Of a DNA stretch of 64,000 nt, positions 9,023-17,783 are shown piece by piece. The position numbers were made by a program, and so were the translations under genes. The first letter of the stretch is position 1. The number at the start of each line of letters is the position of its first letter. The notes under the pieces were generated by a model. It was given only the letters and a program-made list of their open reading frames with translations, searched no databases and was not told where the DNA came from. Origin of the DNA: GCA-002708315 sp963676635 (GTDB lineage: Bacteria; Bacteroidota; Bacteroidia; Bacteroidales; F082). Where the stretch lies: NCBI GenBank assembly GCA_963676635.1, contig OY781105.1:3596001-3660000 (forward strand), read 5' to 3'.

Positions 9023-10309
9023 ATGGACAATACATCATATAATGCCTTTGATGTTGCTCAAAAGCAATTCGACAGGGCAGCAGAGATGCTTGACCTTGAT
9101 AAGGCTACAAAAGAATTGTTGCGCACACCAATGCACGAGCATCATTTCTTAATACCTATAAGGCTTGATAACGGACAAACGCAGGTTTTCAGAGGATTTA
9201 GAATACAGCATAATACAGCCCGCGGTCCGGCTAAAGGAGGTATCCGCTTTCACCCTCAGGAAACTGCTGATACTATGCGGGCTATGGCCATGTGGATGAC
9301 ATGGAAAACAGCAGTGGCTGATATTCCTGCAGGTGGTGCTACCGGCGGTATTGTTTGCGATCCTCATAATCTGAGTGATTACGAACAGGAACGGTTATGC
9401 CGTGGATGGGTACAACAAGCTTTTGCCAATATAGGACCTGACATTGATATACCTTCACCAGATATAATGACTAATTCCAGACATATGCTTTGGATGCTGG
9501 ATGAGTATGAAAAGATATCCGGAAAAAATACTCCCGGTGCTTTTATAGGAAAGCCGGTGTCGCTGGGGGGATCACAGGGACGTGATGAAGCAACAGGTTA
9601 TGGGGTTGTAATTGCCATACGTGAGGCTTTGAGAGACATGGGAATAAGTCCTTATGATACTTCAGCGTCAATACAGGGCTTTGGCAAAGTATCCAAATAT
9701 GCTATTGAACTGTATACTCAGATGGGGGGTAAGGTGAACTGTGTGTCATCATGGGATAACAATGCAGGTAGTAGCTTTACTTATGTCAAACAAGAAGGGG
9801 TAGTGCTGGAGGAGCTTGCTTCTGTTGCTGATGTTTTTGGTGGAATAGATCATACAAAAGCAGAAGCGCTGGGCTATAATGTACTCCCGGGTGATGCCTG
9901 GCTGGAAAGTGAATCTGATATACTTATTCCTGCTGCCATAGAAAATCAGATAACAATAGGCAATGTCGAAAAAATCAACAAAAAGGTGAAGCTTATTGCT
10001 GAAGGTGCTAATGGCCCTTCATCACCTGAAGCTTCAGAAGTTATTGACAGTAAGGGAATCATACAGATACCTGATTTTCTTGCTGGTTCAGGAGGCGTTA
10101 TTTGTGACTATTTTGAGCAGGTACAAAGCTGTATGAATTATTATTGGGAAAAAGATGAGGTACTTAGTAAGCTGGATATTAAGAGTACATCTGCTTTTAT
10201 CGCTGTTAAAGATTTTGCTGATGAGAATAATCTTACCCTCAGAGATGCAGCATATATAATCTCGGTGGAGAGGGTTGCTGAAGCTTGTAAAAACAGAGGG
10301 TGGATTTAA
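9023..10309 (+). CDS. Glu/Leu/Phe/Val dehydrogenase homologue lacking the catalytic lysine
   Basis: A 428-residue protein that follows NAD-type glutamate dehydrogenase along its whole length: substrate motif RGPAKGGIRFHP (Lys71), WK at 94-95, GPDIDIPSPDIMTNS with the conserved Asp147, ILIPAAIENQIT and a C-terminal ACKNRGWI. Two key sites differ. The catalytic-lysine motif GGxKGG reads GGATGG (Thr107), and the dinucleotide-binding GxGxxG reads GFGKVS (219-224), losing its third glycine. Glutamate oxidation is therefore doubtful; a sensory or regulatory role is an inference. Nine bp separate it from the next gene, an ATP-grasp protein, and the three genes 9023-14801 look like one operon. Confidence 0.85.
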   Translation: MDNTSYNAFDVAQKQFDRAAEMLDLDKATKELLRTPMHEHHFLIPIRLDNGQTQVFRGFRIQHNTARGPAKGGIRFHPQETADTMRAMAMWMTWKTAVADIPAGGATGGIVCDPHNLSDYEQERLCRGWVQQAFANIGPDIDIPSPDIMTNSRHMLWMLDEYEKISGKNTPGAFIGKPVSLGGSQGRDEATGYGVVIAIREALRDMGISPYDTSASIQGFGKVSKYAIELYTQMGGKVNCVSSWDNNAGSSFTYVKQEGVVLEELASVADVFGGIDHTKAEALGYNVLPGDAWLESESDILIPAAIENQITIGNVEKINKKVKLIAEGANGPSSPEASEVIDSKGIIQIPDFLAGSGGVICDYFEQVQSCMNYYWEKDEVLSKLDIKSTSAFIAVKDFADENNLTLRDAAYIISVERVAEACKNRGWI

Positions 10310-10318
10310 AAATTTGTT

Positions 10319-12049
10319 ATGAAAATGAATGATACAATATTGCCTTTTAACAGGAGTAAGTTTCTTAATCCTGAAAAAAGAATAACATATATAGGTAATG
10401 GCTCTCTGGGTGGGAAGGCTCAGGGACTTGTTAAGGCTTATAACATAATTAATACTTCCATTGACAAGAGCAGATACGCTAATATTGCGGTAGATATTCC
10501 TGCTATGACAGTAATACGTTCGGATATCTTTGATGCGTTTATGCGTCAGAATAATCTTTATAAGATTGCTTTGTCAGGAGATAGTGATGAGAGAATAGCT
10601 CATGCTTTTCAAAAAGCAAACCTCCCGTTTGAAGTTCTTGGTGACCTGAGAGCATTGATATTTCAGGTGAATTTTCCTCTGGCAGTTCGTTCATCGAGTA
10701 TGCTTGAAGATTCACAGCATGAACCGTTTGCCGGGATATATGCTACTAAGATGACTCCAAATAACCAGCCTGACGCAAACACAAGGTTTAATAAATTAGT
10801 GGAGGCAGTGAAGTTTGTTTATGCATCAACCTTTTTTAAGGCAGCCCGCGACTATATGAAGGCTACTCCTCACAAGACTGAGGATGAGAAGATGGCTGTT
10901 ATTATACAGGAGGTTATTGGCTCGCGTTATGGCGATAGATACTATCCTGAATTATCTGGTGTTGCTCGCTCTTTTAACTATTATGCCTTTGGTAATGCTG
11001 AGCCTGATGAGGGAATCGTAAGTCTTGCCGGCGGATTGGGAAAGACTATTGTTGATGGCGGATGCTCCTGGTCGTTCTCTCCTCAGTACCCAAAAGCTGA
11101 ACCTCCTTTTGGCTCTGTTTCTGATATGATGAAAAATACGCAGAATGAATTCTATGCGGTAAATATGGGAGTGTCACCAGCATATGATCCTGTTAATGAA
11201 GCTGAGTATCTGGTAAAAGATAATATATCAGTTGCTGATGAAGATAAATCTTTGAAGTATGTGGCTTCAACCCTCGACAGTAAGTCGGGACGTATTATAA
11301 CTGGAACAGGGAGGCAAGGGCCCAGGATTATGACTTTCGCGCCTTTGTTGCGTTTGGATGAGATTCCTGTTGTTGATCTTGTTTCTGATATTCTCAGGAA
11401 ATGTGAGGAAGAAGAGGGAGACCCTGTTGAGATAGAATTTGCTATGACTTTCCATGAGGGCAGTCCACATCGTTTTGGCTTTCTGCAAGTAAGACCAATG
11501 TTAGTTTCTGATGAGGATGTTTCTGTTGAGGAAGATGAACTGAAAGGAGATGACGTGATTTGCTCTTCTCCCTTTGTGCTGGGCAATGGTACTAATAAGT
11601 TGTCGGATATAGTATATGTAAAGACTAACAAGTTTGATGCAGCAACAACCCATAAGATTGCATCTGAACTTGATAAGATAAATAGTGGGTTGCTATCTGA
11701 TGAAATACCTTATATACTTATGGGATTCGGAAGATGGGGAACATCAGATGCATGGGCGGGAATTCCTGTTCAGTGGGGACAAATATCAGGTGCAAAGGTA
11801 ATTGTTGAAGCACCATTGGAAGGCATGAACTCGGAGCTAAGTCAGGGTTCGCACTTTTTCCATAATGTTACAGGTTTTGGAGTACTGTACTTTTCTGTGC
11901 CTTATTCCGGCCAGTATCCTGTTAACTGGAAGATGCTTGATGAATTGCCAGCGCTTCAGGAGACTGATTATGTAAGACATGTGCGACTGGAAAGCCCTGT
12001 GGATATAAAAGTCGATGGAAGGTCGGGAAGGGGTGTAATCAGAATATAG
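10319..12049 (+). CDS. PEP/pyruvate-binding (PPDK N-terminal type) ATP-grasp protein with C-terminal GRWG domain
   Basis: A 576-residue protein built on the nucleotide-binding domain of PEP synthase/pyruvate phosphate dikinase: GGKAQGL (31-37), AVRSSSMLEDS (122-132) followed by FAG, a VIIQEV strand, GVARS and the closing VEIEFAM...LQVRPM pair. The swivelling phosphohistidine domain and the PEP-binding barrel are absent, so it cannot be a complete PEP synthase. Instead there is a C-terminal domain with GFGRWGTSD (near 469-477), a GIPVQW stretch and SQGSHFF (508-514), also present in the proteins at 12057 and 17784. This is the shortest of the three paralogues. Its phosphoryl acceptor is unknown. 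Confidence 0.8.
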   Translation: MKMNDTILPFNRSKFLNPEKRITYIGNGSLGGKAQGLVKAYNIINTSIDKSRYANIAVDIPAMTVIRSDIFDAFMRQNNLYKIALSGDSDERIAHAFQKANLPFEVLGDLRALIFQVNFPLAVRSSSMLEDSQHEPFAGIYATKMTPNNQPDANTRFNKLVEAVKFVYASTFFKAARDYMKATPHKTEDEKMAVIIQEVIGSRYGDRYYPELSGVARSFNYYAFGNAEPDEGIVSLAGGLGKTIVDGGCSWSFSPQYPKAEPPFGSVSDMMKNTQNEFYAVNMGVSPAYDPVNEAEYLVKDNISVADEDKSLKYVASTLDSKSGRIITGTGRQGPRIMTFAPLLRLDEIPVVDLVSDILRKCEEEEGDPVEIEFAMTFHEGSPHRFGFLQVRPMLVSDEDVSVEEDELKGDDVICSSPFVLGNGTNKLSDIVYVKTNKFDAATTHKIASELDKINSGLLSDEIPYILMGFGRWGTSDAWAGIPVQWGQISGAKVIVEAPLEGMNSELSQGSHFFHNVTGFGVLYFSVPYSGQYPVNWKMLDELPALQETDYVRHVRLESPVDIKVDGRSGRGVIRI

Positions 12050-12056
12050 AAATCTT

Positions 12057-14801
12057 ATGAGCAGCAATAAATCTCTCGATAAAATAATAAGTGAACTCAA
12101 GGAAAGAGCAAAGGAATTGAATTGTTTGTATCATATTCAGGAACTTCTTAATCGCACCGAAGGTATAAACAAATCAATACTTAAGGAAATAGGTGATGCT
12201 ATACCACCGGGATTTCAGTTCCCTGATATATGTGTTGTACGCATTAATGCCAACCAAATGGAATACGCAACCAGTTCTCAGTTTGAAAGATCTTCCTGGC
12301 TTCTTAAAACAGATATCCTTGTGCAGGATGAAATAGTAGGATTTATTGAAGTGTATTATACGCAGGAAAGACCACAAGCTGACGAAGGACCTTTCCTGAA
12401 AGAAGAAAGACGCTTGATTGGCAATATTGCTGAAAGAATAGGCTTACAGATATTACATTCAAAGTTGAAATCTGTTTTTGAAGAGAAGCGAAAGAATGAC
12501 CAGCGAGGCGACTGGTACGCTGTGTTGGAGATGCTTAAGCAAACTGATCCTAAACTGTTGGTGAGATTGTCAAGGAAAATGGTTAACTATCTTGTATGGA
12601 TTGGCGTGGAAGAGGCTGTGAAGCTAATGGAGAAGTTTACTCCTCTTGTGGTTAGTGAAGGAGGTAAGCTTTCTACGGAAGTTAACAGGCCATATATGAA
12701 GAATATCGGACCGGATGTTATCGACCTTTCCTTTGAAATATTTGACCTCGCTGAGAAGCATGTTGGTGAGAAAGTAATCCTGGATACAATACAGAAATGG
12801 ACAAAAGAAGATAAAACAGATTTTCTGGTGGAGGTAATGGAAAATACCGGCTCCACCTTATCTGATATAAGCTCAGCAATCGAGCGTTATCATCATCTGC
12901 TGCCTAATATACTTGAACTTACAGGCTCCAGAGAAATGAGTGTGAAAGTTGCACTCATTAGACGACTTCTGACAACCCAGCATGATTTTGTTGAAATAGC
13001 AAGGGATGTTGTAACTGTTGATTCTTTTAACAGTCTTATTCATAAAATGATTTACCCCCCCAGTAGCCATGGCTTTTTAGGTGGTAAAAGCTCAGGATTG
13101 ATTCTTGCATCCAGCATTCTTGACAAAGAATATGCTGAATTGGGGCTCGTTAATCCTGTTAAAACACCTAAAACATGGTACATCACTTCTGATGGCTTGC
13201 TGAATTTTATGAGTTACAATAATCTTCAGGAGATGCTGGAACAGAAATACAAAGAAATAGGTAGAGTAAAACAGGAGTATCCTTATGTACTGCAGGTTTT
13301 TAAGAATTCTGTCTTTTCCCCGGAGATAACCAAAGGATTATTAATGGCATTGGAAGATTTGGGTGAGGTGCCTTTGATTGTAAGAAGCTCAAGCTTGTTA
13401 GAAGACAGAATAGGGGCTGCATTTGCAGGTAAATACAAAAGCTTATTTATTCCAAATCATGGTGCTAAAGAGCAGAGGTTGACGGCTTTAATGGATGCAA
13501 TAGCAGAAGTGTATGCCTCTATCTTTGGCCCTGATGCAATTGAATACAGAATTGCTAATAAACTTCTGGATTATCATGAAGAAATGGGAATAATGATACA
13601 AGAAGTAGTTGGTAACAGGGTAGGACCTTATTTCTTTCCTTCTTTTGCTGGTGTGGCTTTTAGCAGAAACGACTACCGTTGGTCTGACAGGATTAATCCG
13701 GACGATGGTCTTGTACGTATGGTGCCCGGACTAGGAACTCGTGCTGTAGACAGAGTTAGTGACGATTATCCTGTTATGTTGTCTCCGGGAAACCCGGGAT
13801 TGAAAGTGAATGTTTCTATTGAAGATATTTTGAAGTACTCTCCTAAATACATGGATGTTATTAATTTGGATGATGGAGATTTTGAAACTGTTGAAGTAGG
13901 CTCATTGCTTAAAAGATATGGCAAGGAATTTCCCGCAGTTAGTCGTGTTGTTTCTGTTCTTAAAGAGAATATGCTTCAACCCGCCAGACCTCTGGGGATG
14001 AACTTTCATAACGGTACTTTTGTGGTGAACTTTGATGGATTGATCAACAGGACTGATTTTATGAATCGTATAAAGAGTGTACTCGAAATGCTGAGCAAGG
14101 CATATAAGGGCCCTGTTGATATTGAATTTGCTCATGATGGTAAGGATATATATTTGCTTCAGTGCCGTTCGCAAGGAAGCAGAATGAATTGCTTGCCAGC
14201 TGTTATCCCCACAAATGTTAATGAAGATAATGTTTTGATTCGCTCACATGATTATATCTCTAATGGATTGATTCAGGGAATATCGCATCTGGTTTATGTT
14301 GATCCTGAAAAGTATTCTGAGATCGAATCGCTGGAGGAATTAAAAAGAGTAGGAGTTGTTATAGGTAAGCTCAATACTCTACTGCCCCAAAGGAAGTTTA
14401 TTCTTGCAGGTCCGGGCAGGTGGGGGTCAAGAGGTGATATTAAGCTGGGTGTTAGCGTATCGTATTCGGATATAAATAATACTGCCTTGTTAATGGAGGT
14501 AGCACAGGAAAAGAATGGTTATGTACCTGATGTTTCTTTTGGAACTCATTTTTTTCAGGATTTAGTGGAAGCTGATATAAAATATATGCCTCTTTATCCT
14601 CATAAAGATAAGGCTGTGTTTAATACAAAGTTTATATGTGATTCTTCTAATGTATTGAAAGATCTGATACCTGAAGCGGATGATATTGACAAAGTTATAA
14701 AAGTAATTGATATTAGAAATGAGTATAATTCTTACCTTAATATATATATGAATGCTGATAAGAAAACGGGTTTGGGATTAATTGAAAATATATCTGACTA
14801 A
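12057..14801 (+). CDS. GAF-like domain fused to a PPDK N-terminal-type ATP-grasp protein
   Basis: 914 residues. The first 145 resemble the GAF-like sensory module found on histidine kinases (KERAKELNCLYHIQELL, then a PPGFQFPDI stretch and GPFLKEERRLIGNIAERIG). A helical linker follows (about 160-320), then the ATP-grasp domain (LGGKSSGL near 340-347; LIVRSSSLLEDR near 440-451; DIEFAHDGKDIYLLQCRSQ) and the C-terminal domain (AGPGRWGSRGD near 783, FGTHFF near 826). It starts 7 bp after the preceding paralogue, so the two are surely co-transcribed. As in its paralogues, the phosphohistidine and PEP domains are missing. The GAF-like part suggests that a small ligand or a partner kinase controls ATP-grasp activity (inference). 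Confidence 0.78.
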   Translation: MSSNKSLDKIISELKERAKELNCLYHIQELLNRTEGINKSILKEIGDAIPPGFQFPDICVVRINANQMEYATSSQFERSSWLLKTDILVQDEIVGFIEVYYTQERPQADEGPFLKEERRLIGNIAERIGLQILHSKLKSVFEEKRKNDQRGDWYAVLEMLKQTDPKLLVRLSRKMVNYLVWIGVEEAVKLMEKFTPLVVSEGGKLSTEVNRPYMKNIGPDVIDLSFEIFDLAEKHVGEKVILDTIQKWTKEDKTDFLVEVMENTGSTLSDISSAIERYHHLLPNILELTGSREMSVKVALIRRLLTTQHDFVEIARDVVTVDSFNSLIHKMIYPPSSHGFLGGKSSGLILASSILDKEYAELGLVNPVKTPKTWYITSDGLLNFMSYNNLQEMLEQKYKEIGRVKQEYPYVLQVFKNSVFSPEITKGLLMALEDLGEVPLIVRSSSLLEDRIGAAFAGKYKSLFIPNHGAKEQRLTALMDAIAEVYASIFGPDAIEYRIANKLLDYHEEMGIMIQEVVGNRVGPYFFPSFAGVAFSRNDYRWSDRINPDDGLVRMVPGLGTRAVDRVSDDYPVMLSPGNPGLKVNVSIEDILKYSPKYMDVINLDDGDFETVEVGSLLKRYGKEFPAVSRVVSVLKENMLQPARPLGMNFHNGTFVVNFDGLINRTDFMNRIKSVLEMLSKAYKGPVDIEFAHDGKDIYLLQCRSQGSRMNCLPAVIPTNVNEDNVLIRSHDYISNGLIQGISHLVYVDPEKYSEIESLEELKRVGVVIGKLNTLLPQRKFILAGPGRWGSRGDIKLGVSVSYSDINNTALLMEVAQEKNGYVPDVSFGTHFFQDLVEADIKYMPLYPHKDKAVFNTKFICDSSNVLKDLIPEADDIDKVIKVIDIRNEYNSYLNIYMNADKKTGLGLIENISD

Positions 14802-14839
14802 ACCCTCTGTGTTTAAACTCTTTTAAATGAACTTTTTAC

Positions 14840-14847
14840 TACATTTG
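14840..14847 (+). promoter_or_regulatory. -7 promoter element (TACATTTG)
   Basis: TACATTTG fits the Bacteroidota -7 consensus TAnnTTTG and lies 21 bp before the histidine kinase start codon, in the 67-bp gap after the previous gene. No clear TTTG -33 box is found at the usual spacing, so the call rests on one element. If real, the kinase has its own transcript start. Confidence 0.45.
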
Positions 14848-14868
14848 CATTAAATACCTGTTAATGCT

Positions 14869-17727
14869 ATGATCGTTAAGCAAACTAAGAATATTGTCAG
14901 GTTAGCCGTGATTATGATAATGATTGCTGTTAATGTTTCTTTATTTGCAGATAACAATGTTTGTGATTCTGTGATAATAAAAGAGATGATAAGTCTTAGC
15001 TATGATAATATTAACGATTATGATAAAGCTAAAGTTAATGCACAGAATGCATTAAACCTGGCAAAGAGTGGCAGTTGTATAAAATGGATAGCTGAGACAT
15101 ATTATAATAAAGGTTATGTTTATTATTATTATGATGATAACGACAGTGCAATTATTTGTTATCAGAAGGCATTGGAATATTATTCAAAGGAAAACAATAC
15201 TAAAGGGACTCTGAAAAGTATTAACTGGTTAGCGCATATTTATTATATAATTAATGATCTGGATAATTCTTTGGAGTATTGTCATCAGGGACTTTCTTTG
15301 TTCGACTCAGTTGATTATAAAAGCTTAAAGGCTGACTTTTATTTCATTATGGGATCTTGTTTGGATGATAAAGGGGAGCTTGATAGATCAATAAAAGCAT
15401 TGTTGCAGGCAGAAAAACTGTTCGAGGATGTTGGGGATAATTCGGGCTTAATTGCAGTTGATATTAATATAGGTGTAATTTATATCCAGAATCAGAATTA
15501 CCCTGCCGCAATAGAGTACTTTGAAAAGATAATGAAATTGGCTGAAGATACTAATGACAGTTCAGCTATTTCTATTTGTTATAATAATCTTGGCGAGATT
15601 TATCATTTACAGAATGAAAATGAATTAGCCCTTGACTATTACCTGAAATCATTGGCCATGGATAGAAAACTTGGGGATAATCAGGGTGTAGCTATTGGTT
15701 TTAATAATGTTGGTGACTCTTATTTAAAGCTTGGGGATACTGTAATGGCAATGAGTTATTACACCAAATGCAGAAAGATTGCTCTTGAAAACTCGTATCC
15801 AGTATTGGCAACAGTGGAAACAAGAATCGCTGATGTTAATCTTTGTCAGGGAAATCTTAATGAAGCATTGAAGTATGCAAAATTAAGTCTGGAAAATGCT
15901 AAGGAGTTTTCAGGAATTAAAACTGTTTTGAAGTCTTATTCTGTTCTGTTCAGCATATATGAAGCTATGGGGGATTTTAAAAATGCATTTTATTTTCTTG
16001 AAAGATATAAAGAAACGGATGATAGCATTAATACTCTTGTTCAATCGCAGTTTATAAGTGAGCTTACAACAAGATATAATGTAGATAACCAGAGACTTAA
16101 GATTGAAGAGCTTCAAAAACAAAAGAAAGACTCAAAGCAAGTGCGTCAGTTGCTTATTATAGTTATTGTGCTGGTGAGCCTGTTTATTGTTATTCTTTTT
16201 CTGGTAAACCAGATGATTAGAAAATCAAGGCGTGCTGTAAGAAATCATAAGCAGTATTATGAAAAGATTCTGGAAGGCTCTGAAGATTACATTTTTGTTG
16301 TAAGTGCTGAAGGACGAACAAAATATATAAGTCCTTCATATGAAAGGAGAATAGGAAGGGCTATTAAGGATAGAATTGGGGGTGATTCTTTTGAATTTAT
16401 TCATCCTGATGATATTGAGTATGTAAAAAAGAAATTCCGTGATCTTGTTAAAGATAATAAAATGATTAGTATCGACTTCAGGATTATGAAGTCTGATGGA
16501 GAGTATGTTGTAATTCATGCTGTTGGGCAAAATTTTCTTGATGATGGCCTCATTGAGGGTATTCTTGTTAATTTCTGGGATATAACAGAAAGAGTGAAGA
16601 GCGAGAAGGTTATTAAGGAAAATGAAATCAAATACCGACAGATATTTAGCGCTTTCCCGGATATATATTTTCATACAACAATGTCTGGTGAGATAAAGGA
16701 AATTACTCCTTCTGTTGAGAAAATTACTGGTTATTCACGCGATGAACTTATCTCTGGTAAGGTTAATCTGGGAAGTTTAATTACTGAAGGTTGGGACAGA
16801 GTTCTCTCTGATCTTGAAGAGAACCTTGAGGTTAATGATATTGATATCAAACTTAGAAAAAAGAGCGGAGAAATTATAAATTGTTCATTTACTTCTGAGT
16901 TGTTATTTTCTGATAATTCTTCGCCTGTATATATAGTAGGTGTTATTCATGATATTAGTGTAAGAATTAAGAATCAACAGAAAATTAATGAATCTCAAAA
17001 AGAATTGAAAGAAGCTAATGAGTCAAAGGAAAAGTTGTTTTCTATTATTGCTCATGACCTGATTGGGCCTATTGGAACAAATAAATCCATTGTTGACCTT
17101 ATTGTAAGTCAGATGAATGAACTTACTTTTGATGAAGTAGTGTCATTGATTGCATCGCTTAAGCCTTCATTGGATGCAACTTTTGCTCTAATTGAGAACC
17201 TTTTGTCGTGGGCTCGCATCCAGCAAGATCGTCTTATTCCTAATATCGAGAAAATATCGCTTGTGAAAATGGTTTCAACTGTTATAAATATTCTGGAAAG
17301 CCAGGCGAAAAAGAAATCTATTAATCTTGTTTTTAAGTATAATGCTGATAGTGTTATAATGGCTGATCGTAATCAGCTGGATATTGCATTAAGAAATATT
17401 GTTTCCAACGCTATTAAATTCTCTAAAATATCATCAAGTGTTGCTATTGTTTTGAAACAGCAAGATGGATTTGTTGATCTTAAAGTTATTGATTCAGGGA
17501 TTGGTATGGATCAAACAGATATTGATAGGCTCTTTAATGAAAATATGTCCATTAAAGTGCGGCATGGTACTGATAATGAAAAAGGAACCGGATTTGGTTT
17601 GCTGATTGTTAAAGAGTTTGTTCAAAATAATAAAGGTGTCTTAAGTGCTGTTTCTTCTCCTGGTAAAGGAACAACATTTACAATGAGGTTTAAGAATACA
17701 TCACAGTCTGAATTATTTGATGTTTGA
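14869..17727 (+). CDS. TPR-PAS-PAS sensor histidine kinase
   Basis: 952 residues. An N-terminal signal peptide (about 1-27) leads into a periplasmic block of tetratricopeptide repeats (about 30-400, repeated SICYNNLGEIYHLQ-like units), one transmembrane helix (about 427-449), two PAS domains (about 460-575 and 580-705), a dimerisation/phosphoacceptor segment with IIAHDL (His729) and an ATPase domain (N box LRNIVSNAIKF near 838; GTGFGL near 906). It lacks a fused receiver domain. The next gene, 56 bp on, carries two receiver-like domains joined to an ATP-grasp module, making it the likely phosphorylation partner (inference from neighbourhood). Confidence 0.9.
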   Translation: MIVKQTKNIVRLAVIMIMIAVNVSLFADNNVCDSVIIKEMISLSYDNINDYDKAKVNAQNALNLAKSGSCIKWIAETYYNKGYVYYYYDDNDSAIICYQKALEYYSKENNTKGTLKSINWLAHIYYIINDLDNSLEYCHQGLSLFDSVDYKSLKADFYFIMGSCLDDKGELDRSIKALLQAEKLFEDVGDNSGLIAVDINIGVIYIQNQNYPAAIEYFEKIMKLAEDTNDSSAISICYNNLGEIYHLQNENELALDYYLKSLAMDRKLGDNQGVAIGFNNVGDSYLKLGDTVMAMSYYTKCRKIALENSYPVLATVETRIADVNLCQGNLNEALKYAKLSLENAKEFSGIKTVLKSYSVLFSIYEAMGDFKNAFYFLERYKETDDSINTLVQSQFISELTTRYNVDNQRLKIEELQKQKKDSKQVRQLLIIVIVLVSLFIVILFLVNQMIRKSRRAVRNHKQYYEKILEGSEDYIFVVSAEGRTKYISPSYERRIGRAIKDRIGGDSFEFIHPDDIEYVKKKFRDLVKDNKMISIDFRIMKSDGEYVVIHAVGQNFLDDGLIEGILVNFWDITERVKSEKVIKENEIKYRQIFSAFPDIYFHTTMSGEIKEITPSVEKITGYSRDELISGKVNLGSLITEGWDRVLSDLEENLEVNDIDIKLRKKSGEIINCSFTSELLFSDNSSPVYIVGVIHDISVRIKNQQKINESQKELKEANESKEKLFSIIAHDLIGPIGTNKSIVDLIVSQMNELTFDEVVSLIASLKPSLDATFALIENLLSWARIQQDRLIPNIEKISLVKMVSTVINILESQAKKKSINLVFKYNADSVIMADRNQLDIALRNIVSNAIKFSKISSSVAIVLKQQDGFVDLKVIDSGIGMDQTDIDRLFNENMSIKVRHGTDNEKGTGFGLLIVKEFVQNNKGVLSAVSSPGKGTTFTMRFKNTSQSELFDV

Positions 17728-17783
17728 TTTAAGACTAATAGAAATTCGAACTAAATTATTGTTAAATTTGTCTCAAAAAGCCT

